A stretch of 64,000 bases of DNA. Source: Massospora cicadina (Eukaryota; Entomophthoromycota; Entomophthoromycetes; Entomophthorales; Entomophthoraceae). The stretch is from contig JAKSZP010007909.1 in the NCBI GenBank assembly GCA_022478985.1, positions 248,001 through 312,000 on the forward strand, in the 5' to 3' direction. A program made the position numbers and the translations under genes. Every line of letters starts with the position of its first letter. The stretch's first letter is position 1. Shown in pieces: positions 22,039 through 34,194 of this stretch. Below the pieces are notes generated by a model. That model was not told where the DNA came from and did not search any database. It worked only from the letters and a program-made list of their open reading frames with translations.

Positions 22039-23727
22039 TTCTTATATAAGTCTTGGATAGAACACCCTATTCCTGCAAAGTAAGGAGTCCCTCATAGGAC
22101 CAAGAAGGGGTTAAAGAAGTCAGATGTGCCTCTCTCTAACAAAGGCAACTTAGCATAAGTCGTAGATGAGAGGTAGTCAGAGCCTACCTTGAGGTTTTTC
22201 CATCTATGAGTTTCCCATCCACTAATGATTTCTGGAAAATATAAGGGGTGTGTGCAAATAGGTAATAGAAGCCAGATGGCAGCATCATTCAGCCAGATTG
22301 TCTTTTTACTATATTGCAGTTTTTTCAAGAAAATAGGTTTGAGTATTTTAAATAAAGAATAAACCAATTTCAAAGGCAGTTTAGTCAATAAAAGCAATTT
22401 CAAATGTGACAAACATCCTCAAGCTTTCTGACTCATGTGTTAATGTGGCGATACTACCCTCATTAGGTTAAGGTGTTGTTAACCAAATTGATTCGAGTAG
22501 GAATTGATTGTACCATCCCTGCCTATGGCATGTATCACCAATCCTACTAAACTAGCATATCCGGCATTTCAATCTTTGGCCAGTATGCAATATATTTTAT
22601 AAAATTTTGATAGCAATCTGAACATGTATCAGAGCAGTCTGGGTAATATATTTGATTTTATTTTTTTGTTTTAATTTGGATTTGACCCTTTTTCAGGAGG
22701 AAAGCATTTGAAGTTTGCTTTGAAAGACAACATATTGAAGTATTTGCTAAATTACTATACGATTGGAGGTAAATGTTTTTGAACAGTCATGATTTTTGCA
22801 TTGAAACCAATATATTGATAAAATAGAACTTGGCATTTATTAGAGGTTCAGTGGCTCGAATAAAGCCTTTATAGTTGGAACTTAAACGGACGTAATGGTT
22901 CAGAGAGTCCTGCAGGATGAAAGAACTAATTGTTGGATCTCTCAAGATATCCAAATATATATAATTTAATCGAACTTCTTAGAGTAGATAATACTTGAAT
23001 AAAATGAAATTATTATGAAAATGTTTAGTACTATTTATAGTACTAGGTATGTATCATAGATCAAGTTTAAATTAAATATCAAGGTTCAGAAATTAAAGAT
23101 CAGATAGATCTTAAATAATCAGGAATAATCTAAGGCATCTGACAATTTCACCAATCCTATCAGTGGATCACTAGGATTTGTTAACTGATTCATTGGTTCA
23201 TATTCCAGTGTATTTGTTGGTAATCCCTGTTACTTGATAATAAATTAAGATCTAATAAAATAGCTTTAGTGATAGACCATATTTGGATAAAATTATTGAA
23301 GGATACTGGGTTTACTTACGACCAAATTATTAACACCAAGTCAAGGCCTCACCCTTAATAGGGGAAATCCCAACAGTGTTGATCCTCAGATTGCAATGTA
23401 TTATATATTAGTTATTTAATATGTACGCCCCATATATTCACAGAGAATATTATACAGCAGCCCTCAACAGGCATATCTGTCAGTATATTATTTTATTTCC
23501 CCATTTTTATAATTTGTATATCCTTTAAAACATTATATAACTTTAAGTTATTTGTGAGATCTTTAGAAGCCATAATTAATATTTTATAATGCCAAGTTAG
23601 GACACTTTATCTCCTCACTTTATATCAACCCTTTATAATTGGCTGTACTAACGGTATTCTGGATTTTGGGTGTGAATTACTCCAGAATGGCAGCGCAGTC
23701 TTATTTCTATCAGCAGAATCCATGACA
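22039..23727 (+). repeat. 5' LTR of element D, with an inserted segment
   Basis: It aligns with 28790-29780 in two blocks, about 22039-22690 and 23385-23727, ending ...GAATCCATGACA against ...GAATCTATGGCA. The LTR start is decayed (the other copy begins TGTTGG). The intervening bases, about 22690-23385, are absent from the 3' LTR. Confidence 0.65.
22690..23385. repeat. Insertion of about 0.7 kb inside the 5' LTR of element D
   Basis: This stretch has no counterpart in the 3' LTR. It contains a TGTTGG at 22932 and ends near 'aaatcccaacagtg', so part of it could be a solo LTR, but no convincing target-site duplication is visible and the edges are uncertain. Confidence 0.4.
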
Positions 23728-24650
23728 TAGTATACTGACCCATAATCTCATCCTAAACCATCATTCTTTTTGAATTAATTGATGCGATGGTTTTGTTATA
23801 TAGCACAGATAGTAATCCTTGCTCATCTTTTGGGTTTATGGTGGTCGCCTTGTTCATATAATCAAAATTTCTACATTGCAAAAGTGCTTTACCTTGAGAC
23901 TGGCTAGTATTAAACATCCTTCAGATACAACCTTGAATGTTTCCAGTTTAGTTACCCCCATTCCTAATGTATATCTTGGACAGCTCACAAGTATTAACGC
24001 GCTATTTATACCAGATCCCACACCTATATCCCACATCCTAAAAATAGTTCTTTCAAGGTGGCTAACCTCCATTTGTTTACTTGGATGCCAAAGTAAAGCA
24101 GGTAATTTTAAATCTTTTATGCCTTTATTATTCACGGTATAACAAGAAGAGAGTGATGAAACACATCTAGCTGAGGAGAAAGTTCATCAACTTGCCACTA
24201 GCCCAGGTGATAATCCTACAATTCATTATCCCAGCCAGCTATATCCCCTGACATTGCGATAGATAAGATAATTCTTACTTTTTACTTTTCATTGAAATTT
24301 AGTTGGGGTACCTTAAGGTGTCAATTGTTGCCCTCTTGAATGCAGATATGGTCAGGAATCTATTTTAAAAAATAGCTCATAATTAAGATCAGGACAAAAT
24401 TTAAGCATTTGTATTGGGTGCTTCTAAAGTCCATATGACTTGTTAATAAGTAAAACGTCTCTCCGTTTTCTGTGCATAAGTTCTACTTCAGTGATCGTTT
24501 TACCTCAGTGCCAAATTTATTCTTTCTAAGTGACCTTTAGGTAGGTTGGAGTCTTTGCTAAAAGGTGTTTATCAACCTGGAGTCAATTTTGCCTTTTGAG
24601 AATACACGCCTATGTGGCGTATTCTCTCTTATTGATACTTTAGAATCTGG
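23728..24650 (+). other. Decayed gag/protease region of element D
   Basis: An open stretch of 107 codons (23819-24142) has no recognised motif. The region is too short to hold a full gag plus protease, so a deletion is likely. Only the position between 5' LTR and RT supports the call. Confidence 0.3.
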
Positions 24651-24654
24651 CAAG

Positions 24655-25540
24655 AAGAAGTGGGCTTCATCACTGCAACACCCTCCTTCACTAATTTACC
24701 ATCTGACTTTCATTATGGGTTGCTACCTTATATAGACGTCTTCAATTTGGAGAAAGTTAATCGTCTCCCTCATCATTCTGAGTATAATTTGGCTTTCCGT
24801 TTAACAATGGATTTAATCACTAAAATTGCTCATTGTATACATATACTGAAAAAAGTGAAAGCCAAGGCCTTAGAGGTTTGGTTGGAGGACATGCTTCAGA
24901 AGGGAAGTATATTCTGGAAAAATTCACCCATTGTTTTGTCTATAATTTTTGCACAGAAGGATGATGACACCTTATGGCCCTGTATAAACTAAGGCCATCT
25001 GAACAACATGACCATGTATGACCCCTAACCCCTTCCCTTGGAGAAAAACATTAGCCAGGCGATTGCAAAGTCCAATATATTTTCTAATCTCGACCTTATA
25101 AACATGTTTAATCATTATAAGGATATTAGAAGGCTTTAAGTAGCCCACATTAAATCTACATGAAGAGGTCTATCTCAGCTAAAGTAATTCCCTTCGGTCT
25201 TAAAAATGCACCTGTGAAATTCCAATATATGATTGATGACGTCCTAGATGAATTGCAATTAATCTGTGAGGTTCTCTATACTACAACATCTTGATACATT
25301 CACCCCAATAATGAGCATCAAAAAGGATATCAAAGCTGTGACATCTTCCCTGCAAAAAATGAGCTTTTTATATTTATCTTAAAAACTTGAATTCATTAGG
25401 GATAAGATACTTTCCCAGGGGAACTTGTAATGGAATTTGAATATGTAATATTTCCTGAAAGCTGGAAGCTACTCTTTCGTGGCTTATTTAACAACTTAGA
25501 AACACCTTTGTAGCTTCTTGGATCTATAGCTTTCTCAAAA
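24655..25540 (+). pseudogene. pol: Reverse transcriptase of element D
   Basis: The open part 24660-24992 reads 'RLPHHSEYNLAFRLTMDLI' (a chromovirus RT N-terminus, compare ELPAHSEIDCEFKI in B) and 'ALEVWLEDMLQKGSIFWKNSP'. Decayed equivalents of 'FPFGLKNAP' follow at 25190-25215 (V-I-P-F-G-L-K-N-A-P). The catalytic YxDD box is lost at about 25275. Many stops are present. Confidence 0.75.
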
Positions 25541-25549
25541 TGTTTTCAA

Positions 25550-25960
25550 TTGAGTTATCTTAGTTGGTGGCACCCTCCACTACCTGGTGAGGAAAACGTT
25601 TTATTTGAGCTTATAAAAGTTTGTCAACAAGAATATGCAATCATGAATATATTTGTCTCTTCCCCATTCACAAGCAAGTCAAACATTCAAGACCTTTATT
25701 GTGGCATCTGGGCATCTGCAGCCATCATGAGAGCTGTGTTGTTCCAGGACCATGATGGAGTAGAGAACCCTTTTGCCAATTTCCTGTAAGACCTCTTCAT
25801 CTGAACAATCGTGAGCCATCTATGATAAGGTTCTTGCTGCAGTGGCATAGTCGCTCACCTATTGGCGGTATATTCTTCATGGGCTCAACACAATTTGTTG
25901 TCATAACAGTCTATAAATCCCTCATGTATAAGGAAGCCAAAAATTATCCCATTGACAGGC
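25550..25960 (+). pseudogene. pol: RNase H region of element D
   Basis: Short open pieces read a decayed connection and RNase H: an F-I-V-A-S-G-H-L-Q-P-like reading near 25700 in place of the DAS box, then a Y-D-K-V-L-A-A-V-A-like reading near 25820-25845. No catalytic residue can be confirmed. Confidence 0.45.
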
Positions 25961-26229
25961 CCAGATCTATCACGATCTCTGTAGTTTTGTGATTATGTAT
26001 GAGTTTATCAAGTGAGCTTTAATGTTCTGGATTATTCTGAGTCACATCCCTCTATGAATCTCATTAATAAGGAGTCCAAAGAAATGACTATGGTTATCTT
26101 ACCCTTTCAAATCTTAACTATTTCCCCTTGTGTTCTCTATGGCAGACTGGTCTTCTAAGGTACTATTAATTTCCTGTGTGCTAACTGGCTAAACAGCTTT
26201 TTTAGAAGGACTGTAATTTTTTTATCATC

Positions 26230-27361
26230 AGAAACCTCACCCTATAAATGCACACATTATACTATGAATGATGGATGCTTCTGTTTAGAGTCAGAGAATG
26301 GTTGCCATTCCTGATTTGCAATGATGTTGTTTGAGAAAATATGAACCCGCGGTGGGTCATATATTAATCAAGAAATGTATTGCCCTTATAAAAAGTCACA
26401 TAATTGGTCTGGGATTTCAAAGAAAACTTACCTGGATATCAAACTGTGCTACTTGTGCCTAGCGCAGTTCTATAGATCATGAGAGAATGCTATGATACAA
26501 TGCTCGCAATAGATGGAATTTCCTTAAACTTCCATATATATGTTATCTTTATATTGGAACTCCTTCTTTCCAATGAATATGACGTAATTGGAGTTGTGGT
26601 AGATAGATTTACTAAAATATCATTGCTTATACCTTGTCATTCATCTATCTCTTCAAAAGAGAGCAAGTCTTTTAGCTAGTCATGATTTTACTATTTTAGG
26701 CTTCCCATTAGAAGTGGTAAATATAGAGCCTTATTTAACAGTCCAATCTGGAGAGTGCTTACAGCCATTATTAAGATCAAGCCACGTTAGTCTACTGCAT
26801 TAACAACGAATTTTGGGGATGATGGAAAGGGTTAATTAGACCTTATAGAATTATCTTCGGTGCTAAGCCTCCGCTACTCAGGAATCTTAGTCTGGTCATC
26901 TACCTTTGGCGCAGTTTACTTAAAACAATTCCACCCACTCCTCTACTAGTTTCTCCCCCTAGGAGGCCACTTTAGGATTTAATCAATCCTTCTAGATTGG
27001 CCCTTGCCTCAGCTTGGTTGTGCTTGCAGCTGAGACTTGCTGCAATTTAAGGATACTTGGAATCTGGGTTTCAAGCATTCAACATTCATCTTAAATATAA
27101 AAAGTCTGAGGTTTGTAAACGGCTCTCAGCCATGAGTTCAAGGAAGGCTCATTAACATGTTAAATACTCGCCACTTGCAAATTAAAGTCCCTTAAAGAAA
27201 TTTCAAAGTAAGCGTTTAGGTCCTCATGTGGTGGAGAAGGATCTCAAAAGGGGCTTTCCTCTAGATGCTACCTCCTCGTTGGTTAGCTTCACAAATTTTC
27301 CACGCTTCTAAGTTTTCTTTAATTATGGTGAAAGTATTTCCATTCCTGAATCATTATTAAT
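26230..27361 (+). pseudogene. pol: Integrase of element D
   Basis: A zinc-finger end reads 'KLTWISNCATCA' (26425-26460). The core shows 'DVIGVVVDRFTKISLLIPCH' (26581-26640). The C-terminal GPY/F region reads KRLGPHVVEKDLKRGFPLDA (27213-27272). The frame is then cut by the solo LTR at 27367. The catalytic Asp residues are mostly lost to stops. Confidence 0.7.
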
Positions 27362-27366
27362 GTAAG
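27362..27366 (+). repeat. Target-site duplication GTAAG, left
   Basis: The GTAAG before the solo LTR is repeated exactly at 28501-28505. Five base pairs is the normal Ty3/Gypsy duplication length. Confidence 0.8.
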
Positions 27367-28500
27367 TGTAACGGTCAAGGCGTTGCCTGACCATCACATT
27401 GCCCTAGTCTTCCCAAGGGCGATAGTTGAGGCCAAGGGAGAGGGGCTCAACAACTCCAATTTTTGTAAATGGCAATCTGACAAATCAGATGCCTCAAAAT
27501 TGGAGCTAAATAAAAATTGAAAGGCTGACAGGGAAGGGAAGCCTTGGAAATGGCGCACTGGCCAACCAGATGCCGCCAAATCAAATTTTTCAAATGCTGC
27601 GATGAGGGATCAGACCCGCGGATGTGATTTTCCAGCTGACCAGTTACAGTTGAGTTTGATGCCCCAAAGTATATTGACAAGGAAGAAAATCCTTGTAAAT
27701 GGCGCTCTGGCCAACCAGATGCCATAAAACTGAGTATTACTAAATGTGGTGATGAGGAAGTGGACTAGACTCGAATTCTGGTTAATTAGGAGAGGCCAAA
27801 CTCAATGCCTGCAAGAGTATCAGCAAGGATGAAAATCCTTGCAAATGGCGCTCTGGCCAACCAGATGTCGCCAAAGGAATATTACCAAAAGAGGCAATGA
27901 GTTAATATCAAGGAATATGGGCAAAGAGAATGGCCCAGGCTTTGGGAATAAATTGAAGCCAAAAATAAATGCGGAAAATTTTATGCAACCCTAAGGGTAC
28001 CTAGCTGACTTTGAGAATGGGCCTCACCACTGGAATTGAGGGTCTAGATTCTCAAATATTGCCCGCTGTTGGGAAGATGCCCGCAGACTCCATGGGGAAC
28101 AGGACCCGCTCTTCCCCACTAAGCTCAGTATAAATCTGAGCAGGCGAAACTGCTTTACACAGTTTCATCTTCTATAAAATAAATAAAAACTTAATAAATT
28201 CTCAAATAAATTTTCAAATTTGCAAATCAGTTTATTAAGGAAAAACAAGGAAACCACACATGGACAGCAGCTCAGACTTTGACAAGGCCATCCAGTCTTT
28301 ATACGCCCTCTCTGGGGGACAGACCCTCTTTCTGAGCGCCAGCATAGTCTTGACTGTAGCCCAAACTTTCCTAGTAAAGTGGTTTCCACAGAGTTGGATT
28401 AGGGACATCTCCACAGCAGGGCTATCCTGCCTGTGGGCACTCACCTGGGCACTCTTGCCTAACTGCTTTGTGGCAGTTTTCAGAGATCCCGTCTGTCACA
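27367..28500 (+). mobile_element. Solo LTR (1134 bp) inside element D, with internal tandem repeats
   Basis: It starts TGTAACGG, ends CTGTCACA and is flanked by perfect GTAAG copies. A TATA box (TATAAAT, 28129-28135) sits about 370 bp from the right end, setting plus orientation. The left half holds four copies of a 30-bp block (consensus AAATGGCGCTCTGGCCAACC followed by AGATGCCGCC) beginning near 27465, 27547, 27696 and 27842. An open frame at 28260-28616 starts inside it and runs out into element D; I regard it as chance. A second full copy is not present in the window. Confidence 0.85.
27465..27870 (+). repeat. Four direct repeats in the U3 of the solo LTR
   Basis: The blocks begin near 27465, 27547, 27696 and 27842 (spacings about 82, 149 and 146 bp). 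The last three share GGCCAACCAGATG exactly; the first is decayed. The position upstream of the TATA box suggests enhancer-like U3 repeats. Confidence 0.75.
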
Positions 28501-28505
28501 GTAAG
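28501..28505 (+). repeat. Target-site duplication GTAAG, right
   Basis: Exact partner of 27362-27366. Confidence 0.8.
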
Positions 28506-28695
28506 ATTTCCAAGAGGCTGAGGTTAAAACAATCCTGGCTTTTCGGAAATCCTGTTGTTCTATTCAGTAATTGGTTACCTATAATGGTTTCACTTCATGC
28601 AAGAATATCTGGGTGAGCACCAAGGATTGTGCCATATTGCAAGAAGGCGGTGGTAGCTTTTTATTAATCACACCCCAATGCACCCCATCCTTACC
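28506..28695 (+). pseudogene. Chromodomain of element D, cut off from its integrase
   Basis: Immediately after the solo LTR the plus strand reads EAEVKTILAFRK, a stop-containing Y-L-V-like core, then 'NIWVSTKDCAILQE'. This parallels 'ENGWVPAHDCAHAQD' of element B and 'ENSWVNAKGL' of element C. It confirms D as a chromovirus and shows that the LTR landed between the GPY/F module and the chromodomain. Confidence 0.7.
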
Positions 28696-28789
28696 AGAAT
28701 CTTGCAGCAACATTTGATTTCAAGCTACTCAAAGAGCACAAGAATTTTGCGCTTGCACAGGTTCCCAGAAGAGGAACAACTTTTCAAAA

Positions 28790-29780
28790 TGTTGGATAAA
28801 GTAAGCCCTGAGAGAGTTACCCTAACCTGGGAATGAAGGATATTCTTATAGGACTAAGAAGGGGCCAAAGAAGTCGCCTGTGTTTCTCTCTGACAAGGGC
28901 GACTTAGCCATGTAGTAGATGAGAGGTGGGTCACAGTTTACCTTATGGATTCTCCCCTTTTTGTCCTTACTACTAACAGTTGGATACTTGATATATTAGG
29001 GGTGTGTGCAAAGAGGTAACATAGGCCAGAGGGCAGCATCAGCCGCCAGAGTGTTTTTCCCTACAACGCATTATTTTTCAAGAGATGGATGACTAATATT
29101 AAGGGGAATAAAGTAATGCTGAATGCAATTGAGTCAATCAAGGAAAATTTGAGTGAATCAAGTATCCCTAAGCTTTCTTATTCACGTATTATTGTGAGGA
29201 GCCCACACCAAACATGTTAAAATATTGTGAATCCATTTAAACTTGGTCTTGTATACCATACCTTCCTATGAGCGTGCTCCACCTTTATTAAAAAACCAAT
29301 CGGCTATCTGTTAAGCCATGACCAGGCTGCAAAATAATCATTTAAAATTTAGATAGGTTACAAATGAGTTTCAGAGCAATCTGGGCTTGTGTACTTAGAT
29401 CCGTTTTATTAAATATGTTTCATCTTCCTTCATTGTGATGTATTAAGTAACAGTTAATCCCTATGCTCACCTCATATATTCTAGAGAGAAAAATAAAGGG
29501 CAACAGACACAACTGGTGTGACTAACAGTATATTCTTTAAATTCCCATTTTTCAAAAAATAAAATATCCATAAAAAACAACTTTTAACTATTATTTGTTC
29601 ATGAATACCTATTGAGCCAAGGTTGCCAATTTTAAAAATTGGCCAATATTTTACCTTTCTCTCCTCACTCTATATTAAACCTTGTGGTTGCCAATATGAA
29701 CGGTATTCTGGTTGTTGTTTTGAGTGATAAGTCATCCATAATGTTAATGAAATCTTATTTTATCAGTAGAATCTATGGCA
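28790..29780 (+). repeat. 3' LTR of element D
   Basis: It begins TGTTGGATAAAG and ends ATCTATGGCA, and aligns with the two blocks of the 5' LTR. A weak purine run ('agaagaggaacaa', about 28767-28779) precedes it. Confidence 0.65.
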
Positions 29781-30479
29781 CCCGCACTTGAAAGCTTTAA
29801 GTCAATCTTTAAAAATGTTGTGCTGATATTATGGGCATCACGACAAAGCTACTAAATTCAAATAATGACGTTTTTTATCACTTCCAGGTGCTTTCATAAA
29901 AGCCACACATGATACTAATAGTTGATGTGAAGCCGCAATGATGGCAAACTTGCCACATTTCTGCCAAACAACTTACTAAACCCCACCCCACAAAGCTCCC
30001 ACACCCTTACTCTATGTCATGTATTATACTTGGTTAAGGTTGGAGCTTGATAAACGCCTCATGATACCACCTTTAGATCCGCTATGGTGGAATAGCAGTA
30101 TCAAAATCCACTAGTGGCTGGTTAGAAAAGGTGATGTCTGATAGTGGCACAGGGTTTAGACACGCTAATGCAATAGGAAAGCAATATGAAGATTGATGTA
30201 TATATAAAAAACACAAAAAGACAGAGATTAATGATGATAAAGGGGATTTCTTAATTACCTGCAAGATGCTCTAATGTTTAGAGCAATAATTTTTCTGAAC
30301 TTTCCTAAAAACACACTTTCCAAATAAGATAAAATAACCCTTATTTTCACATAGGTTATTTTTTATCCATCTACTATTAGGCTAGAAGATTGTGTACCTT
30401 GTTCTAATGCAAATCCCATGTTACCTATCTAATCATCATATTTTCATAGGGTCCTGAGAACCAGCGTTTTTTAGCTCTT
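29781..30479. other. Spacer between elements D and F
   Basis: AT-rich, no frame above 60 codons with a motif, no paired repeat seen. Confidence 0.4.
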
Positions 30480-31256
30480 TGACAATTTCTAATTGTTAAT
30501 ATCTTAGTAATGTTATTTTTGGAAGAATATTGACCATTTGAATCCCTATGCTGAATCAACACCTAGACCCAAGAAGGGAGTTAAAAATTACCTTAATAAA
30601 TTACCTGGAGAATCAATAGCCAGCACAGCTCAAATTGACTCTAGGAAATTCTGATAGACCAAACTGAGCCCAAGTTACCCCAAGATGAGATCCTGTCTAG
30701 TCAAAATGAAGGATCAACAGAAGCTCAGACATATAATACTCAAGGTGGAATTTGAGGCAGAAAAATTAAGATGAACCCAAAAAAGGGCAAGAATCAAGAA
30801 ACTTCCAAATGATCAACCTAAATGACCTTTAGTCTCATCTTACTTGGGTAAAAATTACTATTCTGCCCTATCAGAAATATGATACAAAGAAAATATACCA
30901 TCCATAATGCATCTCTTGACCAAGATTATCCCTTCCTTTATGTCATCCCCATTAATCTTTCTAATCATTTTACTTTTTGGTGTTTATAATGTTAAATGTG
31001 AAATATAAAAACCCTCTTATTTATATTATAATAAAGTCACATCGCTAATTATATATTTCATTTTGTTACTTAACTTTCATAAGTCGATTTTGGTGTACTT
31101 ACCATAAGAAGGATACTCTAGCTGATGGTACATAAGTGGTGACTTGGCACACTCAAAATAAAAAATACTCTTTACAGGCGACTTAGTCAACTTCAAGTAA
31201 TAACTGTTGTGCTTCTTGAGAATAGCACCATCAAGAGCAAAACGTGAAGTCCAACG
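30480..31256 (+). repeat. 5' LTR of element F
   Basis: It matches 47925-48687: 'gaatcaacaactagacccaagaagg', 'cctttagtctcatct', 'atgcatctcttgaccaagatt', TATAAAA (31004-31010; 48434-48440 in the other copy) and 'ctagctgatg..acataag.ggtgacttggca'. It starts TGACAA (the other copy TGTCAG). Confidence 0.85.
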
Positions 31257-31277
31257 TGCTGATACTTATTACAGTGA
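31257..31277 (+). promoter_or_regulatory. Primer-binding-site-like sequence of element F
   Basis: TGCTGATACTTATTACAG directly follows the LTR and resembles the cleaner site of element G (TGGTGCTCACTACAGGGG) with a 2-bp insertion and transitions. This is where a tRNA 3' end would prime minus-strand synthesis. I cannot name the tRNA. Confidence 0.5.
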
Positions 31278-31479
31278 CTAAGCCAACGCTTAACAATACC
31301 TGCAACACAGTTATTGAACCACGGAAAGTAAACCATTTGATAGTGTTACCCACTGGGTGCACAATGGAAACGATTAGAAGATGATAAAATGGGAAGTCCA
31401 CCCATAATCAAGTTTTAATAAATTCAAGAAATTTGTGAATTTCCAAATATCGTTGTCTTACTTGGATTTCCAATGAAGA

Positions 31480-33264
31480 AGTTAAAGCGTTACTTCTCAG
31501 ATTCATTAACTTAGAATAAAAAGCTAGCCGCAAAAGGCATCCGCCATGGACAAGACTCTCATGAAACTTTATGAATTCATTGCCCTCCCAGAGATTTATG
31601 GATCAAGTGTGATTCTATCTCGCTATATCATGTGATTAGTACACCCTGCATTCTACCATAATAAGCATTTACTAAGAGTCTATAACAATGAGCTTCAACA
31701 TCATATATATACATATGGGTCCTTATGGATGGCTTATGAGAAAGTATATAATTTTAGCATCACAAAGTATAGAATACATCAGCTGTTTGATCAAAGTGAA
31801 CCATTCCTACATCAGTAATCTTCATAAAATCAAATGGGGACTATTGATTATGGTGTTATCAATTATGTGGATGAAGAAATGAAGTTCCTTCAAAAGGACA
31901 TATCAAAGTTGTATAAAGGGCTAAGCAACTACTTGATTCCTTTGCTGAAGAGCTTCAAAGACAAGATATCGAAGCCTGAAGCAAAATGACAGCCCAGGCT
32001 TCAACTAGCCATCAACAGGAGGAAGAAAAATTTCCCTCCTTAAGGCCTGGCTAGAGAAAGCCCTGCGACAAATTGATGATCTAAGGGCCATCAAACCTCT
32101 GAGATTTCATCAGTGTCACAAAATATCGTTTTTAAGTAGCCCATGTCAACCAGGATCTAGCAAACAATGCAACTCAGGCGTCTACTCTTTTTATTACTGA
32201 GCGACTCAACAAATTTGAGAGCGGCTTAAAATGAAAATTCCCAGTTCAGAAAGCATTAACCAAGTTTATTTTCTCCTTAAAGAAGCTGAGAAACACTGAA
32301 ATACTCTTACAGAAGAGAAGAAAGCCAAGACTGGAAAGCCTCCTCACTAGCACTGAATGCAAAGTGATGAAGGAGGCTTAGATCGGAGCATTGAAGAATT
32401 GGAGGATGTTAACAAGCATTTGTAACATACCACTCAACCGCTTACTAACAAATTTATGATCTGGACATACTTGTTAAGAACTTGGAGTATGATAAAGTCA
32501 TTCTTGAAAGAAGAATAGATTTTATGGATGCTACGCCAAGACTTACCCTGGAGAAAATGTAGCAACATCTCAACCCTCTACTGGACCAAACACATAAACT
32601 CAAACATTGAGTTGAACAGAGCAATGCAAGAACTAAAATCACCAAATCTGAAGGTCCTGGAGTACATGTCATTACCAGATTGGCGGCCACTACCTTTAAG
32701 TATATGTTCAAGGAGAAGTTTACACCAGGCGAAGAAAGTATCACATCGTTCCTCTACATCTATAAAGCTGTGATGGAAGATGAGACTGATCATCAAGAGG
32801 TTAAGCATATTTTTCTTGTTTAAGCCAGATGGCTCAAAAGGTTATTGTGCCTCATATGGAAGACCTGCATACCTGGAGAGAAGTGAAAGAGGCGCTCATC
32901 AAAGAATTTTGCTCAAAGCAGATCTTGAGTATTAGAAACCAGGCCTGTGCAAAAATTGCATTGTGCCAAAATAAATCCTTGCCAAAAATGCTGATTGCTT
33001 TTTTTATAGAGGCCCAAACGCTGTTGCCTCAAAAATGCTTACTCTAGATGATGCTGTAGCCGCTATTATGCTGGTCTACATAGTAATTACAACCTAGCCA
33101 TGCATGTCATGCCCTTCAAATGAAGCTTAAGTCTGTCTATGACATTAAAGAAGCCCTGCTCAATGTGATTGGTATATATGAACCATTATCTCACATAAGG
33201 CCTATATGAAACCCAGAGTGTATACTTTGGAGGAAGCGAAGCCTAAGAAAGAGAAATTTAAAGA
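31480..33264 (+). pseudogene. gag: Gag of element F, first part
   Basis: Decayed coding begins near 31540 with an M-D-K-T-L-M-K-L-Y-E-F reading. The open part 32829-33047 has the retrotransposon Gag core pattern 'HTWREVKEALIKEFCSKQ' followed by a Leu/Ile-rich helix ('MLIAFFIEAQTLLP'). The reading ends at PKKEKFKEQ (33241-33264), where element E is inserted; it resumes at 43263 with the zinc knuckle. Confidence 0.65.
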
Positions 33265-33269
33265 GCAAC

Positions 33270-34171
33270 TGTTGGAATTTCAGTTGACAACATTATCAAT
33301 CCATTTACAATTAATAAATTCAATACCTGATGGTTACAATCTGATATCTCAGCGATAATTGGCAACTAAAAGGTTAGTTGTAATCAATAAATGGAAAGAT
33401 CCAATGATTAATTTGATTATTATTTTCATTGGGGATCATCCTGACGGTATTGATTGAGGATCAAATGAGTGAGTAATAACTGACAGTCAAATTATTATGA
33501 GAAGTTGTTATGAGCGAATGGATGAGGAGTTGTTGGAAACTACCTAGGCATTCTAACGCTTGTGTCAAATGGCAAAATTGGCATTGCAACACGACTTGAA
33601 TTAATTGGTATATTGTTCATGGCACCAATAAATTGGTCGCCATATACTGAGTATTACATACCTAAGAAAAATAAGGCAAAAGTACCTGACAAGATTCTTA
33701 GCCTAAAACTCAAGGGTCAAACCATGAAGGGAACAATTAATTAATCCCAGTGGACAGCGGAAAAACTGTGCGCTGATTATACTATAAAAACCCAAAATAG
33801 TACCCTTCTAAAACAGATTGAAAACTGATTCTAACTTAGTTGTTTATACATTGGTTGTATAGCTTACTCTTGGGATAAGAGTGTAAGGATAATATATCCT
33901 AAGGTTGTTGTTATCAGATCTCCGCTTGGCTCTGCGTGATAAGAATAGGGAATTGTTCCCTACCAGTACAAATATATCTTCAAGAAGAAGCACTTGTCTA
34001 GCGTTGGACCCTTTACTCAACGTTACTTTTGTCCAAGCAACTTTAATAGTCTTCATACTATTTTTGCCCATTTTATTAATTTTAATCAATCAACGCAAGT
34101 GGTTGAGAATATGTGCAGTTTTCATCAGTTAGCATAAGCGAGCTATTAACTAAGCGGCCCTGATTTTAGCA
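33270..34171 (+). repeat. 5' LTR of element E
   Basis: It begins TGTTGGAATTTCAGTTG and ends ...CCTGATTTTAGCA. The TATA box is TATAAAA (33783-33789), followed by a block nearly identical between both LTRs ('tccgcttggctc', 'gttccctaccagtacaaatatatc', 'ctagcgttggaccctttactcaac'). Confidence 0.9.
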
Positions 34172-34173
34172 AT

Positions 34174-34192
34174 TGGTGTTTATTACAGGGGG
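34174..34192 (+). promoter_or_regulatory. Primer-binding-site-like sequence of element E
   Basis: TGGTGTTTATTACAGGGGG starts two bases after the LTR. It equals the element G site with C-to-T changes, and the terminal TGG pairs with a tRNA CCA end. Confidence 0.6.
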
Positions 34193-34194
34193 TA

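Larger units (their letters stand above)
22039..29780 (+). mobile_element. Element D: old chromovirus with two degenerate LTRs
   Basis: Regions 22039-23727 and 28790-29780 align over about 1 kb once an insertion of about 0.7 kb in the first is removed. Shared landmarks are 'aagaaggggt/c-aaagaagtc', 'gatgagaggt', 'aaggggtgtgtgcaaa-aggtaa' and 'aacggtattctgg'. Between them lie RT, RNase H, integrase and a chromodomain in plus orientation. A solo LTR interrupts the integrase-chromodomain junction. Gag is not recognisable. LTR divergence and stop density mark it as one of the oldest elements. Confidence 0.75.

Noticed and set aside
23819..24142. 107-codon frame as an element D protease
   Set aside because: No D-T/S-G signature on the plus strand, and the minus strand is also open over the same bases, which points to chance.
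27465..27870. Repeat series as a CRISPR or satellite array
   Set aside because: Only four copies with irregular spacing, inside a defined LTR with TSD.
28260..28616. 118-codon frame as a host membrane protein gene
   Set aside because: It starts inside a solo LTR and runs across its end and TSD into element D's chromodomain, so it cannot be one ancestral gene. Its hydrophobic composition is not evidence enough.
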